From Alphaproteobacteria bacterium (lineage in GTDB: Bacteria > Pseudomonadota > Alphaproteobacteria > Micavibrionales > Micavibrionaceae), in the NCBI GenBank assembly GCA_002401965.1, contig NVUR01000007.1, positions 1 to 37,787 on the forward strand: a stretch of DNA of 37,787 bases, in the 5' to 3' direction. Below, one piece after another: positions 8,219-17,735 of this stretch. A model generated the notes under the pieces. It did no database searches. It worked only from the letters and a program-made list of their open reading frames with translations, and had not been told where the DNA came from. Position numbers and translations under genes: made by a program. Within the stretch, counting starts at the first letter, position 1. Each line of letters starts with the position of its first letter.

Positions 8219-9862
8219 TTACATCATGCCGGGCATTCCGCCCATTCCACCCATGCCGCCGGCTGCGCCAGCGTCATCGTCATTGGCAACTTCGGTGATG
8301 ATCGCTTCGGTTGTGATCAAAAGACCCGCAACAGACGCCGCATCTTGAAGGGCTATACGAACAACTTTCGCAGGGTCAATGATACCGGCCTTAACAAGGT
8401 CAGTATATTCACCTTTTTGTGCATCAAAGCCGTAAGAACCATCATCTTGCTCAAGCAATTTTGCAACAATCACAGAACCTTCTTCACCTGCATTTTCACA
8501 GATTTGACGGATCGGCGCTTGTAGAGCACGACGGATGATTTCGATACCAACTGTTTGGTCTTCGTTTTCACCCTTAAGTTTCGCAAGCACTTTACCAGCA
8601 TAAAGAAGTGCAGTACCGCCACCAGCGACAATACCTTCTTCAACAGCTGCGCGTGTAGCATGTAAAGCATCATCAACGCGATCTTTGCGCTCTTTCACTT
8701 CAACTTCAGTAATGCCGCCAACACGAAGAATAGCAACACCGCCGGACAATTTCGCCAAACGCTCTTGCAGTTTCTCTTTATCGTAATCAGAATCTGTTTC
8801 TTCTACTTGTGCGCGGATTTGCTTGCAACGGCCTTCGATGTCTTTTTTCGCGCCGGCACCATCAACAACAACGGTCTCGTCCTTGGTGATTGCAACTTTC
8901 TTCGCAGTTCCAAGCATTTCGAGTGTTACGTCTTCCAGCTTGATACCAAGATCTTCGGAAACAACCTGACCACCTGTAAGGATTGCCATATCTTCCAGCA
9001 TCGCTTTACGGCGATCACCAAAACCCGGTGCCTTAACAGCAGCGATTTTCAAACCACCGCGCAACTTGTTCACAACAAGCGTTGCAAGAGCTTCGCCTTC
9101 GATGTCTTCTGCAACGATCAAAAGTGGACGACCTGATTGAACAACCGCTTCAAGAATCGGAAGCATCGCTTGCAAGTTAGATAATTTTGCTTCGTGCAAC
9201 AGGATATACGGGTTTTCAAGATTACATGTCATCTTGTCTGCATCTGTAATGAAGTAAGGTGAAAGATAACCACGATCGAACTGCATGCCTTCAACAACTT
9301 CCAGCTCACTGTCCAATGATTTGGCTTCTTCAACTGTGATAACGCCTTCGTTACCCACTTTGTCCATCGCTTCTGCAATCAATACACCGATTTCAGTTTC
9401 GCCGTTGGCAGAGATCGTACCAACTTGTTTGATCTCGTCATTGCTTTTCACGTTTTTCGCGCGACTTTCAATATCTTTAACAACAGCAATAACCGCTTTG
9501 TCGATACCGCGTTTAAGATCCATCGGATTACGTCCAGCAGAAACCGCCTTAACACCTTCACGAACAATCGCTTGGGCAAGAACAGTTGCAGTCGTTGTAC
9601 CGTCACCGGCATGATCGTTAGCTTTAGAAGCCACTTCACGGATCAACTGAGCGCCGATATTTTGCTGGCGATCTTTAAGTTCGATTTCCTTCGCAACGGT
9701 TACACCGTCTTTAGTTGTGCGCGGCGCGCCGAAAGATTTCTCGATAACAACATTACGGCCTTTTGGACCCAATGTTACTTTTACAGCGTTCGCAATAATG
9801 TCTACGCCCTTAACCAACTCATCACGAGCCTTGTCTTTAAATAGTACTTCTTTAGCACCCAT
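8219..9862 (-). CDS. groEL: 60 kDa chaperonin GroEL
   Basis: GroEL forms the 14-mer double ring that, with the GroES lid and ATP, encloses and folds cytosolic proteins. The 547 residues begin [15 protein letters not shown]. They show the ATP-binding motif [11 protein letters not shown] near residue 87, [14 protein letters not shown] near 31, and end in the flexible Gly/Met tail [19 protein letters not shown] precedes the start codon at ideal spacing. It lies 143 bases downstream of groES in the same direction, with a palindromic repeat element in the gap. Only one groEL is seen in this window. The transcript probably ends at the bidirectional terminator 8055–8095. Confidence 0.99.
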   Translation of the reverse strand: MGAKEVLFKDKARDELVKGVDIIANAVKVTLGPKGRNVVIEKSFGAPRTTKDGVTVAKEIELKDRQQNIGAQLIREVASKANDHAGDGTTTATVLAQAIVREGVKAVSAGRNPMDLKRGIDKAVIAVVKDIESRAKNVKSNDEIKQVGTISANGETEIGVLIAEAMDKVGNEGVITVEEAKSLDSELEVVEGMQFDRGYLSPYFITDADKMTCNLENPYILLHEAKLSNLQAMLPILEAVVQSGRPLLIVAEDIEGEALATLVVNKLRGGLKIAAVKAPGFGDRRKAMLEDMAILTGGQVVSEDLGIKLEDVTLEMLGTAKKVAITKDETVVVDGAGAKKDIEGRCKQIRAQVEETDSDYDKEKLQERLAKLSGGVAILRVGGITEVEVKERKDRVDDALHATRAAVEEGIVAGGGTALLYAGKVLAKLKGENEDQTVGIEIIRRALQAPIRQICENAGEEGSVIVAKLLEQDDGSYGFDAQKGEYTDLVKAGIIDPAKVVRIALQDAASVAGLLITTEAIITEVANDDDAGAAGGMGGMGGMPGMM

Positions 9863-9921
9863 AGTAATTCTCCTTTAAGAAAAATAAAATATATTCATGT
9901 ATTTGAGAGTGTAGTAATTTT

Positions 9922-9998
9922 GTTCATGTTTAGGCGAATAAGGCGCAACGTATGTTAATACGTAAGCCGCAATTCAACGACAACAGGGACAAAAGAAC
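9922..9998. repeat. Palindromic repeat element, copy B (between groES and groEL)
   Basis: The core contains a perfect hairpin ACGTAT-GTTA-ATACGT (9948–9963) flanked by AAGGCG on one side and AGCCGCAATTCAACG on the other. It aligns with copy A at 8123–8209 in the same order, with the loop TTAA and the CCGCAAT segment conserved. The outer arms (GTTC … GAAC) are weaker than in copy A. Confidence 0.6.
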
Positions 9999-10005
9999 GA
10001 AACTC

Positions 10006-10296
10006 TTAAGCGGCTATGATGCCGATGATGTCGGACTCTTTCATAACCATCAGGTCTTCACCATCGATCGTTACTTCTGTGCCGGCCCATTTAGAAAAGA
10101 TAACCTTGTCACCTTTTGCAACGTCTAAGCTGCGAATATCACCGTTGTCATTCACGTAACCATTGCCAACTGCAACGATTTCGCCTTCTGACGGCTTTTC
10201 TTCTGCTGTTCCTGGAATAATAATACCACCTGCTGTTTTAGTTTCAGCTTCCGCGCGGCGGACTAATACGCGATCATGTAAAGGACGAAATTTCAT
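10006..10296 (-). CDS. groES: 10 kDa co-chaperonin GroES
   Basis: GroES is the seven-subunit lid of the GroEL folding chamber. From the ATG at 10296 it has 96 residues and begins [14 protein letters not shown]. The mobile loop that contacts GroEL ([17 protein letters not shown]) covers about residues 20–36, and the protein ends DIIGIIAA. The open frame extends 10 codons further upstream, but AAGGAG lies seven bases before the inner ATG and the family starts there, so I chose it. It is the first gene of the groESL pair. I found no CIRCE inverted repeat (GCACTC-N9-GAGTGC) in front of it; a heat-shock sigma factor promoter is more likely. Confidence 0.98.
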   Translation of the reverse strand: MKFRPLHDRVLVRRAEAETKTAGGIIIPGTAEEKPSEGEIVAVGNGYVNDNGDIRSLDVAKGDKVIFSKWAGTEVTIDGEDLMVMKESDIIGIIAA

Positions 10297-10418
10297 TTCG
10301 AATCTCCTTGGTTTATGGTTTAACAAGCAGGCTTCCCATTCTGCTCCTTATAGAGCCAGAGCGTAGAAAACCCCTCCCACATCATATAAAAAATACAGAC
10401 TTCCTATATGAATGCTGT

Positions 10419-10449
10419 ATCTATAGTCCTGCTATCATAATAATTCAAG
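10419..10449 (-). promoter_or_regulatory. Possible RpoH (heat-shock) promoter of groESL
   Basis: On the minus strand CTTGAA (10449–10444) is followed after 17 bases by CTATAGAT (10426–10419). This is close to the alphaproteobacterial sigma-32 pattern, CTTG then CYTATNT. It would give a leader of about 115 bases before groES. Confidence 0.4.
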
Positions 10450-10501
10450 AGATTTTCGGCAATTTTTAAGATACTGGGTGCTGCGGGAGTAATCATTAAC
10501 C

Positions 10502-10541
10502 AAAAAATTATAGGCTCGAACATTGATATTCGAGCCTATAA
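10502..10541 (-). terminator. Rho-independent terminator of the SDR gene
   Basis: A perfect 13-bp stem TTATAGGCTCGAA / TTCGAGCCTATAA (10508–10520 with 10529–10541) has an 8-base loop. It is followed on the minus strand by six T. It lies directly after the stop codon of the SDR gene. Confidence 0.93.
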
Positions 10542-10554
10542 TTACCTGAATTAC

Positions 10555-11307
10555 TTAAACTTGGGCGATACCACCATCAACGGCTAAATCTACACCATTG
10601 ATATAGCTGCTGTCATTTGATGCCAAGAAGAGGGCGGCATCAGCAATCTCGCTGGCTTGACCAAACCGTGCCAAAGGCACTTGGGCAACGAATGATGCGC
10701 CCATCTGTTCGATTTGCTCCTGCGGCAGCCCAAACTTACCATATATTGGTGTTTCGATAGGGCCAGGGCTGATCGCATTGACGCGAATTTTACGCGCTGC
10801 CAAATCTGCTGCCCATGACCGTGCGAACGAGCGAACCGCAGCTTTTGTCGCACTATAAACGCTAAAGCTCTCAAAGCCTTTTGTCGCAACAATAGAAGCA
10901 TTTAGAATGATAGAACTACCATCTTTTAATAAAGGCAGAGCTTTTTGCACGGTAAAGAACAAGCCTTTCACATTGATGTCAAATTGACGGTCATAAAACG
11001 CTTCGTCACTATCTTCTATTGATGCAATTTCCGCGACCCCTGCATTGGCGAATAATATATCAATATGACCTAGTTTCTCTTTAACCTCGCTGTAGAGCCG
11101 ATCAAGATCGTCCAGTTTCGATACATCACTTTGAATACCATGTACGTTTGCACCAAGCTCTTCTACGGCTTTGTCCAAGGTCTCTTTATTACGTCCGGTG
11201 ATGACAACCGTCGCGCCTTCCTCGACGTAGCGTTTTGCAGTGGCAAGACCGATACCGCTTGTTCCCCCTGTGATAACTGCAATTTTATTGTGTAATTTCT
11301 GGGTCAT
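10555..11307 (-). CDS. SDR-family NAD(P)-dependent oxidoreductase
   Basis: This is a classical short-chain dehydrogenase/reductase of 250 residues. The cofactor-binding motif TGGTSGIG is at residues 13–20, the structural FANAG at 86–90, and the catalytic Ser138, Tyr151 and Lys155 are in place (YSATK). The C-terminal SSYINGVDLAVDGGIAQV is typical of the FabG-like branch. The substrate cannot be read from the sequence; relatives include glucose 1-dehydrogenases and reductases of small carbonyl compounds. It is divergently transcribed from a TetR regulator, with two shared operator sites between them (11341–11352 and 11391–11402), so it is most likely repressed by that regulator and induced by its ligand. 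A strong terminator follows directly. Confidence 0.95.
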   Translation of the reverse strand: MTQKLHNKIAVITGGTSGIGLATAKRYVEEGATVVITGRNKETLDKAVEELGANVHGIQSDVSKLDDLDRLYSEVKEKLGHIDILFANAGVAEIASIEDSDEAFYDRQFDINVKGLFFTVQKALPLLKDGSSIILNASIVATKGFESFSVYSATKAAVRSFARSWAADLAARKIRVNAISPGPIETPIYGKFGLPQEQIEQMGASFVAQVPLARFGQASEIADAALFLASNDSSYINGVDLAVDGGIAQV

Positions 11308-11340
11308 TTTAGTTTTCCTATGCTTAAAAGTTGACTTTAT

Positions 11341-11352
11341 TAGTGATTACTA
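11341..11352. promoter_or_regulatory. TetR operator O1
   Basis: TAGTGATTACTA is a 12-bp imperfect palindrome. It matches 11391–11402 at 10 of 12 positions. It sits just after TTGACT (11331–11336) and overlaps TATAATAATA, so it covers the likely promoter of the regulator gene and lies 34 bases before the SDR start. Confidence 0.7.
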
Positions 11353-11390
11353 TAATAATAGGATATTAGCCCGCGTGTCAAGGATTTTTG

Positions 11391-11402
11391 TAGTGACCAC
11401 TA
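11391..11402. promoter_or_regulatory. TetR operator O2
   Basis: TAGTGACCACTA has inverted arms TAGTG and CACTA. It lies 50 bp from O1, about five helical turns, and overlaps the GTG start codon of the regulator gene at 11393, so binding here would block its own expression. Confidence 0.7.
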
Positions 11403-12016
11403 AAGAAATAAAAAAGAAATGTAAAGGGCGGCCCAAATGTTTTGATCGGCAAGAGGCGTTGGAAAAAGCTAAAATAATGTTTTGCCTTTATGGTTATCAA
11501 GGCACGTCAATCGCGCAATTAACGGATGCTATGGGTATAAAACCACCCAGCCTCTATGGAGAGTTTGGCGATAAAGAAAAATTATTTATTGAAGTTCTGG
11601 ATTATTATTACGCACCTTATAAGGAAGAAGTTAGCCGTATATTTAAAGAAAAAAACTCAACCGAAGCAACGTTCAAAGCCATATTTAACCTATCGAAAGG
11701 CTTTCATACACAAGGCATTTCTGTAGGCTGCCTGATCGTGAATTCCAGTATTAATAGCTATGATGAAGACACATTAATTGGTGCAAAGTTGAAGGCAATA
11801 CATGATGAAAATGAAAGCACGCTCTATAAACGTTTGGAACAAGGGAAAAAAGACGGCGATGTTGCTGCTGATGTGAACACGAAACGGCTATCTCGTTATG
11901 TGAGCGGTATTCTCGCAGGTGCAGCGATTATTGCGAGGGGACAAAAATCTACGGATGCGGTAACGGATTTGTTGGAACAAGGCTTTGAGTCTTTTCAAAT
12001 TTTGATTAAAGCGTAA
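11393..12016 (+). CDS. TetR/AcrR-family transcriptional regulator
   Basis: The start is taken as the GTG at 11393, giving 207 residues. The upstream frame is open further but crosses the promoter, so the longer version is not credible. The N-terminal helix-turn-helix is clear: YGYQGTSIAQLTDAMGI followed by KPPSLYGEFGDKEKLF (about residues 35–70). The ligand-binding domain contains GCLIVNSSINS, a segment common in one branch of TetR proteins. The gene is divergent from the SDR oxidoreductase. Two matching palindromes in the gap suggest that it represses both that gene and itself. The 3' end overlaps the convergent glycosyltransferase gene by 11 bases. Confidence 0.9.
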   Translation: MTTKEIKKKCKGRPKCFDRQEALEKAKIMFCLYGYQGTSIAQLTDAMGIKPPSLYGEFGDKEKLFIEVLDYYYAPYKEEVSRIFKEKNSTEATFKAIFNLSKGFHTQGISVGCLIVNSSINSYDEDTLIGAKLKAIHDENESTLYKRLEQGKKDGDVAADVNTKRLSRYVSGILAGAAIIARGQKSTDAVTDLLEQGFESFQILIKA

Positions 12017-12926
12017 CCTTTTCCCCATCAATCCCCATATAGCGCGGTACCATAGAGATGGTTTCGCCGCGTGTCGTTTTGAAGTCTGCGGTGATGCTAC
12101 GATCAAGGCGTAAGTCGTCATAGCCAGAAAGATGCATCACGCCAATTGGGTGGTTGGGCAGATAGGGTTCAACAAATATCCCTTGCTCCGCATCCCAAAC
12201 GGGCGGCGTATCGCACAGCCAATTACAATAAGCGGGCAGGAACTCTGCGCTGTATCCATCCAGATAAACCATCATGCCAAGGGTGAGCTGCTCGGCGGTG
12301 AAAACTTTGCCCTTCTTTAATGCTTTTAGCAGTAATTCTTGCCATTTATCCCAATGCGGCGCATCGCCTGCAATAGAAAATACGCCTGCGTTTAAGGCAG
12401 GATAGGGAAACAGTGCGCGTGCCGTGCGCCCGTCAAAGGCTTTTCTCGCATTGCTGTAATAGAAGCTTCTGGCTTTCCACGGAAAGGGGCCTAGCCATTT
12501 CAGGCGCATCGCTTTGCCATAGGCGCGATCAGTTTGCGGACAGATAGCGAGACCTGATTTTGCCGCGCCCTTTATCAGCAGATCGATAGGTTCCCACGTT
12601 TGCAGCCACGTATCGGTGTCCAGCCAGATATAAGTGCCATAGCCTTCAAATATTTTATTGATGAACGGACGACAGACGCAGGACTTCAAAAATTCCCGTC
12701 CGCGCACTCGACTTGCAGGCAAATCGCACGGCCAGTCAGGTTTTATCACTTGATCGGCAATGGTTTTGATATAGGCGTTTTGTGCCTCGCTCATCCCCGT
12801 ATCCATGATGCAAATATCATAGCTTTGGAGTGTGTTATCAGGGTGATTGCGCAGACAGTGAATCAGCTCCACCAACATAGGAAAGTAATTACTGTCTGAT
12901 CCTGAAACAAATGCGATTTTTTTCAA
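12006..12926 (-). CDS. GT8-like glycosyltransferase
   Basis: The protein has 306 residues. The N-terminal MKKIAFVSGSDSNYF and the metal-binding DxD motif (Asp103 and Asp105 in YIWLDTDTW) place it with nucleotide-sugar-dependent GT-A glycosyltransferases of the GT8 or a related family. Later, ALNAGVFSI and GVMHLSGYDD are typical acceptor-side segments of such enzymes. There is no membrane segment, so it is probably a cytosolic or peripheral enzyme modifying a surface glycan. Donor and acceptor are unknown. The gene is convergent with the TetR gene (11-base overlap) and lies 22 bases after the Tas-like reductase on the same strand, so it may share that transcript. Confidence 0.82.
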   Translation of the reverse strand: MKKIAFVSGSDSNYFPMLVELIHCLRNHPDNTLQSYDICIMDTGMSEAQNAYIKTIADQVIKPDWPCDLPASRVRGREFLKSCVCRPFINKIFEGYGTYIWLDTDTWLQTWEPIDLLIKGAAKSGLAICPQTDRAYGKAMRLKWLGPFPWKARSFYYSNARKAFDGRTARALFPYPALNAGVFSIAGDAPHWDKWQELLLKALKKGKVFTAEQLTLGMMVYLDGYSAEFLPAYCNWLCDTPPVWDAEQGIFVEPYLPNHPIGVMHLSGYDDLRLDRSITADFKTTRGETISMVPRYMGIDGEKVTL

Positions 12927-12947
12927 AGTTTTAGCTCTTTTTGCACC

Positions 12948-13985
12948 CTAATATACCATTGGGAATTGTTTAAATGTTGTGGCGATATCGTCCAAAACGT
13001 CCTGTGACAGCGTGATATCAATGGATGCGATGTTGCTTTTCAGTTGCTCCATACTGGTTGCGCCAATGATATTTGAGGTCACAAAAGGTTGCTGATTAAC
13101 GAACGCCAACGCCATTTGACAGACATCAAGCCCGTGCTTTTCAGCAACCGCGATATAGGCTGTAACTGCGTTATCGGCGGCTTTTGTGTCGCGTTCCAGA
13201 AATCGTTCTTCAATGTCCCAACGTGTGCCTTTCGGACGTGCGCCGTACAGATATTTGCCGCTGATAAGGCCGCCTGCAAGAGGTGACCAAGCCAGCAAGC
13301 CGCAATCTTCAGCCACGGCAACTTCGTGCAAATCCGTATCGAACGGGCGGTTTAAAAGGCTGTATTCATTTTGGATAGAAACCATGCGCGGCAGGTTGTG
13401 TTCCTCGGACAGGCGCAGCCATTTCATCGTGCCCCACGCGGTTTCGTTAGAAAGTCCGATATGTCTGATCTTCCCCTCTTTAACCAGCGCGTCCAGCGTT
13501 TCCAATACATCGACAAAGTTTTCCTCGACTTTGCGTTTATCAAAATTTGGCGCGAAGCCCCACTGTTGGGAGAAATGATAGCCACCGCGATTCGGCCAGT
13601 GGAGTTGATATAAATCAATATAATCTGTTTGCAGACGTTTGAGACTGTCATCCAGCGCGATTTTTACGCTGTCAGAGGTTATGTCCCCGCCATCGCGTAC
13701 CCACGGTAATCCTGCACCAACAATTTTAGAGGCCAGAATAACCTTGTCGCGGTTGCCTGTTTTCTTGAACCATGTGCCGATGATCGTTTCGGTCTTGCCA
13801 TAAGTGCCTTCACTTGGCGGAACGGCGTATAGCTCCGCCGTATCAAAGAAATTAATCCCTTGTTCCAGCGCATAGTCCATTTGTTCGTGACCTTCAGCTT
13901 CGTTATTTTGAAGCCCCCACGTCATTGTGCCCAGACAAATTTGACTGACATCCAGGTCTGTGCGCCCTAATGTTTTATATTTCAT
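12948..13985 (-). CDS. tas: Tas-like NADP-dependent aldo-keto reductase
   Basis: The protein has 345 residues from the ATG at 13985; the frame is open 25 codons further upstream, but the family begins at MKYKTLGRTDLDVS. The segment GLQNNEAEGHEQMDYAL followed by INFFDTAELYAVPP is close to E. coli Tas. The catalytic tetrad is Asp48, Tyr53, Lys87 and His129. The fold is a TIM barrel and the role is reduction of a carbonyl with NADPH; the natural substrate of Tas is not settled. No strong ribosome binding site is seen. It lies between the icmB-linked membrane protein gene (16 bases upstream) and the glycosyltransferase gene, all on the minus strand. Confidence 0.92.
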   Translation of the reverse strand: MKYKTLGRTDLDVSQICLGTMTWGLQNNEAEGHEQMDYALEQGINFFDTAELYAVPPSEGTYGKTETIIGTWFKKTGNRDKVILASKIVGAGLPWVRDGGDITSDSVKIALDDSLKRLQTDYIDLYQLHWPNRGGYHFSQQWGFAPNFDKRKVEENFVDVLETLDALVKEGKIRHIGLSNETAWGTMKWLRLSEEHNLPRMVSIQNEYSLLNRPFDTDLHEVAVAEDCGLLAWSPLAGGLISGKYLYGARPKGTRWDIEERFLERDTKAADNAVTAYIAVAEKHGLDVCQMALAFVNQQPFVTSNIIGATSMEQLKSNIASIDITLSQDVLDDIATTFKQFPMVY

Positions 13986-14001
13986 AACATTCAATTTCAC
14001 T

Positions 14002-14577
14002 TTATTTATTGGGATTGATAATAATTTTTCTGAACTTATCAAAATCAAAATGCAGGGCATTTAGACTGTCTGGTAATTGTATTGGCCAGTTTAAGACCAG
14101 CGGATTTTCCGCGAAATACGGCAAAGCATTATTCAAATATTTCACCCGCTCTGCACTTATTTGTACTTTATGTAATTTTAAAGCAGTCAGTTCCAAAATT
14201 CCAGTTTCCGGATTATTAACCAACTTACATTGAAATGATTCCATTCGATATTCACCAAACGCGCCAGTATGCGTAAACCACAGTTTCATACTGCCATCTC
14301 TTTGCGGCTTTAATTCACTGACATATATGGTATTTGGATAGGGTACGTAAAGCTCTAACAAAGATCTACAAATACCATAGGTAGCCGTAGCTTTATATGG
14401 CTTCATCAAAAACCAAAAAGCATAACCAAAAAACAATAAAAACCCTCCAATGATAACTCTTTTTATTGTTTTTTTACTTTTGGCTTTTTTCTGTTCTTTC
14501 AGTTTATCGGCAAGCGAAGCCTTCGGCTTTTCTTCCGCTATAACTGTTTGTTTTAATATTTCTGTTTCTTCACTCAT
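14002..14577 (-). CDS. Membrane-anchored protein linked to icmB, function unknown
   Basis: The protein has 191 residues. A Lys-rich N-terminus (DKLKEQKKAKSKKTIKRV) is followed by one hydrophobic segment at about residues 41–59 (VIIGGFLLFFGYAFWFL), then a soluble domain of about 130 residues. This fits an inner-membrane protein with a periplasmic domain. That domain includes LYVPYPNTIYVSEL and, near the end, LPDSLNALHFDFDKFR. I do not recognise a family. It begins only 7 bases after the icmB stop codon, so it is cotranscribed with icmB and may be a component or partner of the same secretion apparatus. That role is inferred from position only. Confidence 0.82.
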   Translation of the reverse strand: MSEETEILKQTVIAEEKPKASLADKLKEQKKAKSKKTIKRVIIGGFLLFFGYAFWFLMKPYKATATYGICRSLLELYVPYPNTIYVSELKPQRDGSMKLWFTHTGAFGEYRMESFQCKLVNNPETGILELTALKLHKVQISAERVKYLNNALPYFAENPLVLNWPIQLPDSLNALHFDFDKFRKIIINPNK

Positions 14578-14584
14578 GCCAATA

Positions 14585-17500
14585 TTAACTTAATTGGAGG
14601 TTAACACGTTTGTTATCTTCTGCTTCTTGTGTGTCTTTGCTTTCTTCTACAAGCTCGTCAATGATTTCATCAATAACGCCACTAATCATCGCATTTCTTG
14701 AATCACCGCTCTCGCTATTTGCAAGAACGCGTCGTCTGATTTCTGTTCTTGCACTTCCACCTGGGAAAACAGATGCAAGCATTTGTCTGGCACGTGCGGC
14801 ACCCAAAACGGAATAGAGACGGTTTCTGATCGATACATCTTCAGCAGAGGTTGAGAATGCCCAAAGTTCAATCGGACCCAAAGTGTTATAAATATGTTGT
14901 TCGTAACGACCAGAGGTTGATCCGATAACAATCAGCGCAGGCGCACCAATGGATTTCGGCCCTGTTAGCTTGTAACGCATAATGTGTTTCGCGGTATTGG
15001 ACAGGCCAAAGCGATCAACAACATTTTGAACAGCCTTATCAGAAATAGCAGTACCCAAAACCCAAATTCCCGTTGCCAAGTCGACCATATCTTTATCGAA
15101 ATCGTCGATAAGCTGTGATGTCAGAACAATTTGCACGCCACGTTTACGTCCCTCACGAACATCACGAATAACCTGCGCGCGTACAGCGTTTGAGCGACTT
15201 GTTCTGTGAAATTCGTCAAAATTAAGACGTTTTGGTGTTTCACCAATATCTTGCAATCTGGCAGCATGGTGTTCCTGATATTTTTCAGGAATATGTTGCA
15301 GGCTTTCTTCACTGACCCACCATGAACGAACCAAGGCATGACGCCCAAGCATATACATAATAGAGGTCTGCCTATCTGCGGCCTCATCCCCTTGTGGCGC
15401 AACATCCATCAAGTCGAGAGAACATAGGCGTGTGTCTGCGATATCAAATTGTGTTACAGAGGATAAAATCGGATATTCTCGAATAGCAGAAGTAATCATA
15501 CGTTCAAACGCACCAACGACACTTTCTGCACTAACCCCAACGGATGTTTCTTCCAAAAGAGAGCGAATTTGTGGTCGTCTTGAAGCCGTAATCGCATCAT
15601 TTAATGTTGGAACAGCATGGCGTTGTGCCATATTAGCAAGATGAGACTGACCCAATTCAAACATTTTATCAACAATATCCCACCAGAACGGGTCAGAAGG
15701 CAAATGCACATTATGTTTTTGGATCGCCGCATCAATTTCCATTTCCAAACGTGGCAAATACGGGCGAGATTCTGCATTGGCAGAAGCATCATCACGCCAG
15801 CGGAACATTTCATCAACCACAAGTCCACAAAGCTGTTGCATACCGTCATATGGCTTGTCATAGCCTGGTGGTGTGGTCAGCAGTGTCATAAGTTCAACCA
15901 GAAAACTTCTCTCATCCGGTAGAGGATAACGACATCCTAGCTGGGTATCAAAAGGGTTGATCGCATATTGATGTGCCATTTGAAGACGAAAATAAGCAGC
16001 CTCATGTTGACGCTCAAGGGGCAGTGCTTCCTTAATCAAGGAAATAAGACCTGAAGAAGATGGGCCAATATCAATAACCGAAACATAAGGCAGCTTGCTT
16101 AAGCCTGGTGTGATGCATGTGCCAAAATTCAACGTGTTCAAAAGAACAGATTTACCACCGCCCGGCTGTGCGAATATCAAGTCAAACCATGTTGTGGTTA
16201 GGTTTGTTCCTGTTTGATAGGGCCAAATTTTCCCATCAGGTGTTCTGAAAATCATGGCACCTGTTTCAAATGGACTTGACGGTCTTTGCCAAGGCAACAA
16301 CCTCATAATTTCAACCATAGGCGCAATGCCAGAGGGCGCAGTTCCTGCACAGTGAATACCCATAGCAGAAGACATAACACAATCAAGAGGGTCGCCTGAA
16401 TGCTCACTAACCTGACAATACCCCCAACTTTCAAAAGACTGAAGCAATATGGATAAACGATCAAGAATCTGATCTTTTTCACTAATTTTACACCATGTGG
16501 CAAAAGAAATACGGATTTTAACGACAGGCTCTTGTCTGGCAAGCGTTGTTAATTTTTCCAAAGAGTATTTAATTGGTTTATTACCCGCATTCGTTGGCCC
16601 CAAAAGGGTTGCAGCAAATGTTCGCATTGCAACAGATGATGCACCACCACCTTCGATTAAAAAGGAGATACGGAATGGAATATCTGCCTCAACCAAACGA
16701 TTCAAAAGAATAGGAAAAGGCATAGAATCCATTGGGCCTAGAGTCATATCCGCACCCGCCCATAATAAATTCCCAATACGTACGACAGATTTCCCCAAAA
16801 CAGTTGCTTCCGCAGCGGTTATTTGATTTGGAAGAGTTGGCCATAAGATATCTGACATATCAACAGTACTTTGCGGCGCGCGTGGCGGGATAGGATCACC
16901 TGGAAGACAAGCCCGCCATTTATCATTTGCATGGTCAGGAAACATATTGCTTCGTATCGCATTAAGCGCATCATGTACTTCCATAACATTACATTCGATA
17001 CCAAGCTCATCAAATGCTGTTTTCATGGCAGATATAAAACTTTTATGACGTGTTCTGAGAGGCTCCATAATGCCTAAAGGGTATTGTGCATTAGCAGCAG
17101 TAACCCAATTTTCTCCTTCTTTCTTCGCGTCTTCTCCGGCTCTCTTTGATTCGTTTTTAGTCAAGCATGACGGCCTTGTCCACAGAACAAAATATTGCTC
17201 TTCATGCGTTAGAAATTTTTCAAGATGACTTATTTTTTCATCAAAAAGATCATCTAAATCCAAACCTATATTATGTGCTGTAATGCGGCTCGGTTTTGTT
17301 TGGCTAATCAAGGTTTGCCTTATTCTTGACGGATCACGTACAAAATAGACTTGCATCGCATGCCCAATTCGATCAAAACGCGCACCAATTTTGGTATTTG
17401 AAGAGTTTATAATACTCTCATATTCCTCATCACCGATAATTTGCTTGCTGCCCTCAATTTTTAAATAGGTTACAAGAGAACCATCTGTCGAAACCAGAGT

Positions 17501-17596
17501 CGTGTCGTTTTCTTTAGTTTCAAGGCGTATAAAAGAAGATACAGATTGCCGCAATGCTTTTTGCAAAGGTGCTAGTATTTTATCAAATAATTTCAT
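14585..17596 (-). CDS. icmB: IcmB/DotO-type ATPase of a type IVB secretion or conjugation system
   Basis: The protein has 1003 residues, close to the length of Legionella IcmB (DotO), a cytosolic VirB4-like ATPase at the base of the Dot/Icm machine. The ATP-binding loop PGGGKSVLLN lies near residue 478 and a Walker B-like NFDEFHR near 790. The C-terminal segment AFSTSAEDVSIRNRLY followed by GAARARQMLASVFPGGSA has the pattern I recall from IcmB. No other dot/icm gene is recognisable here, except that an unknown membrane protein follows after 7 bases. The 140 bases before the start probably hold the promoter; the ribosome binding site is weak. A conjugative TraU-type relative is an alternative. 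Confidence 0.88.
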   Translation of the reverse strand: MKLFDKILAPLQKALRQSVSSFIRLETKENDTTLVSTDGSLVTYLKIEGSKQIIGDEEYESIINSSNTKIGARFDRIGHAMQVYFVRDPSRIRQTLISQTKPSRITAHNIGLDLDDLFDEKISHLEKFLTHEEQYFVLWTRPSCLTKNESKRAGEDAKKEGENWVTAANAQYPLGIMEPLRTRHKSFISAMKTAFDELGIECNVMEVHDALNAIRSNMFPDHANDKWRACLPGDPIPPRAPQSTVDMSDILWPTLPNQITAAEATVLGKSVVRIGNLLWAGADMTLGPMDSMPFPILLNRLVEADIPFRISFLIEGGGASSVAMRTFAATLLGPTNAGNKPIKYSLEKLTTLARQEPVVKIRISFATWCKISEKDQILDRLSILLQSFESWGYCQVSEHSGDPLDCVMSSAMGIHCAGTAPSGIAPMVEIMRLLPWQRPSSPFETGAMIFRTPDGKIWPYQTGTNLTTTWFDLIFAQPGGGKSVLLNTLNFGTCITPGLSKLPYVSVIDIGPSSSGLISLIKEALPLERQHEAAYFRLQMAHQYAINPFDTQLGCRYPLPDERSFLVELMTLLTTPPGYDKPYDGMQQLCGLVVDEMFRWRDDASANAESRPYLPRLEMEIDAAIQKHNVHLPSDPFWWDIVDKMFELGQSHLANMAQRHAVPTLNDAITASRRPQIRSLLEETSVGVSAESVVGAFERMITSAIREYPILSSVTQFDIADTRLCSLDLMDVAPQGDEAADRQTSIMYMLGRHALVRSWWVSEESLQHIPEKYQEHHAARLQDIGETPKRLNFDEFHRTSRSNAVRAQVIRDVREGRKRGVQIVLTSQLIDDFDKDMVDLATGIWVLGTAISDKAVQNVVDRFGLSNTAKHIMRYKLTGPKSIGAPALIVIGSTSGRYEQHIYNTLGPIELWAFSTSAEDVSIRNRLYSVLGAARARQMLASVFPGGSARTEIRRRVLANSESGDSRNAMISGVIDEIIDELVEESKDTQEAEDNKRVNLQLS

Positions 17597-17735
17597 AAAG
17601 ATCTATTTTGCTTGTTAATCTATAAAGGGATAGTAACGTATAAACGTTAAGATTAATACACCAGATTTTTATAGTCCAGCACAGAACGCATAAAATATAA
17701 AATATATTACGCGTATGACCGAAAATTAAAGAACC

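Noticed and set aside
10297-10500. CIRCE operator for HrcA before groES
   Set aside because: No GCACTC-N9-GAGTGC inverted repeat is present.
13424-13873. Open frames on either strand inside the Tas-like gene and other core genes
   Set aside because: They are shadows of the real genes: low-complexity composition, no ribosome binding site and no family features.
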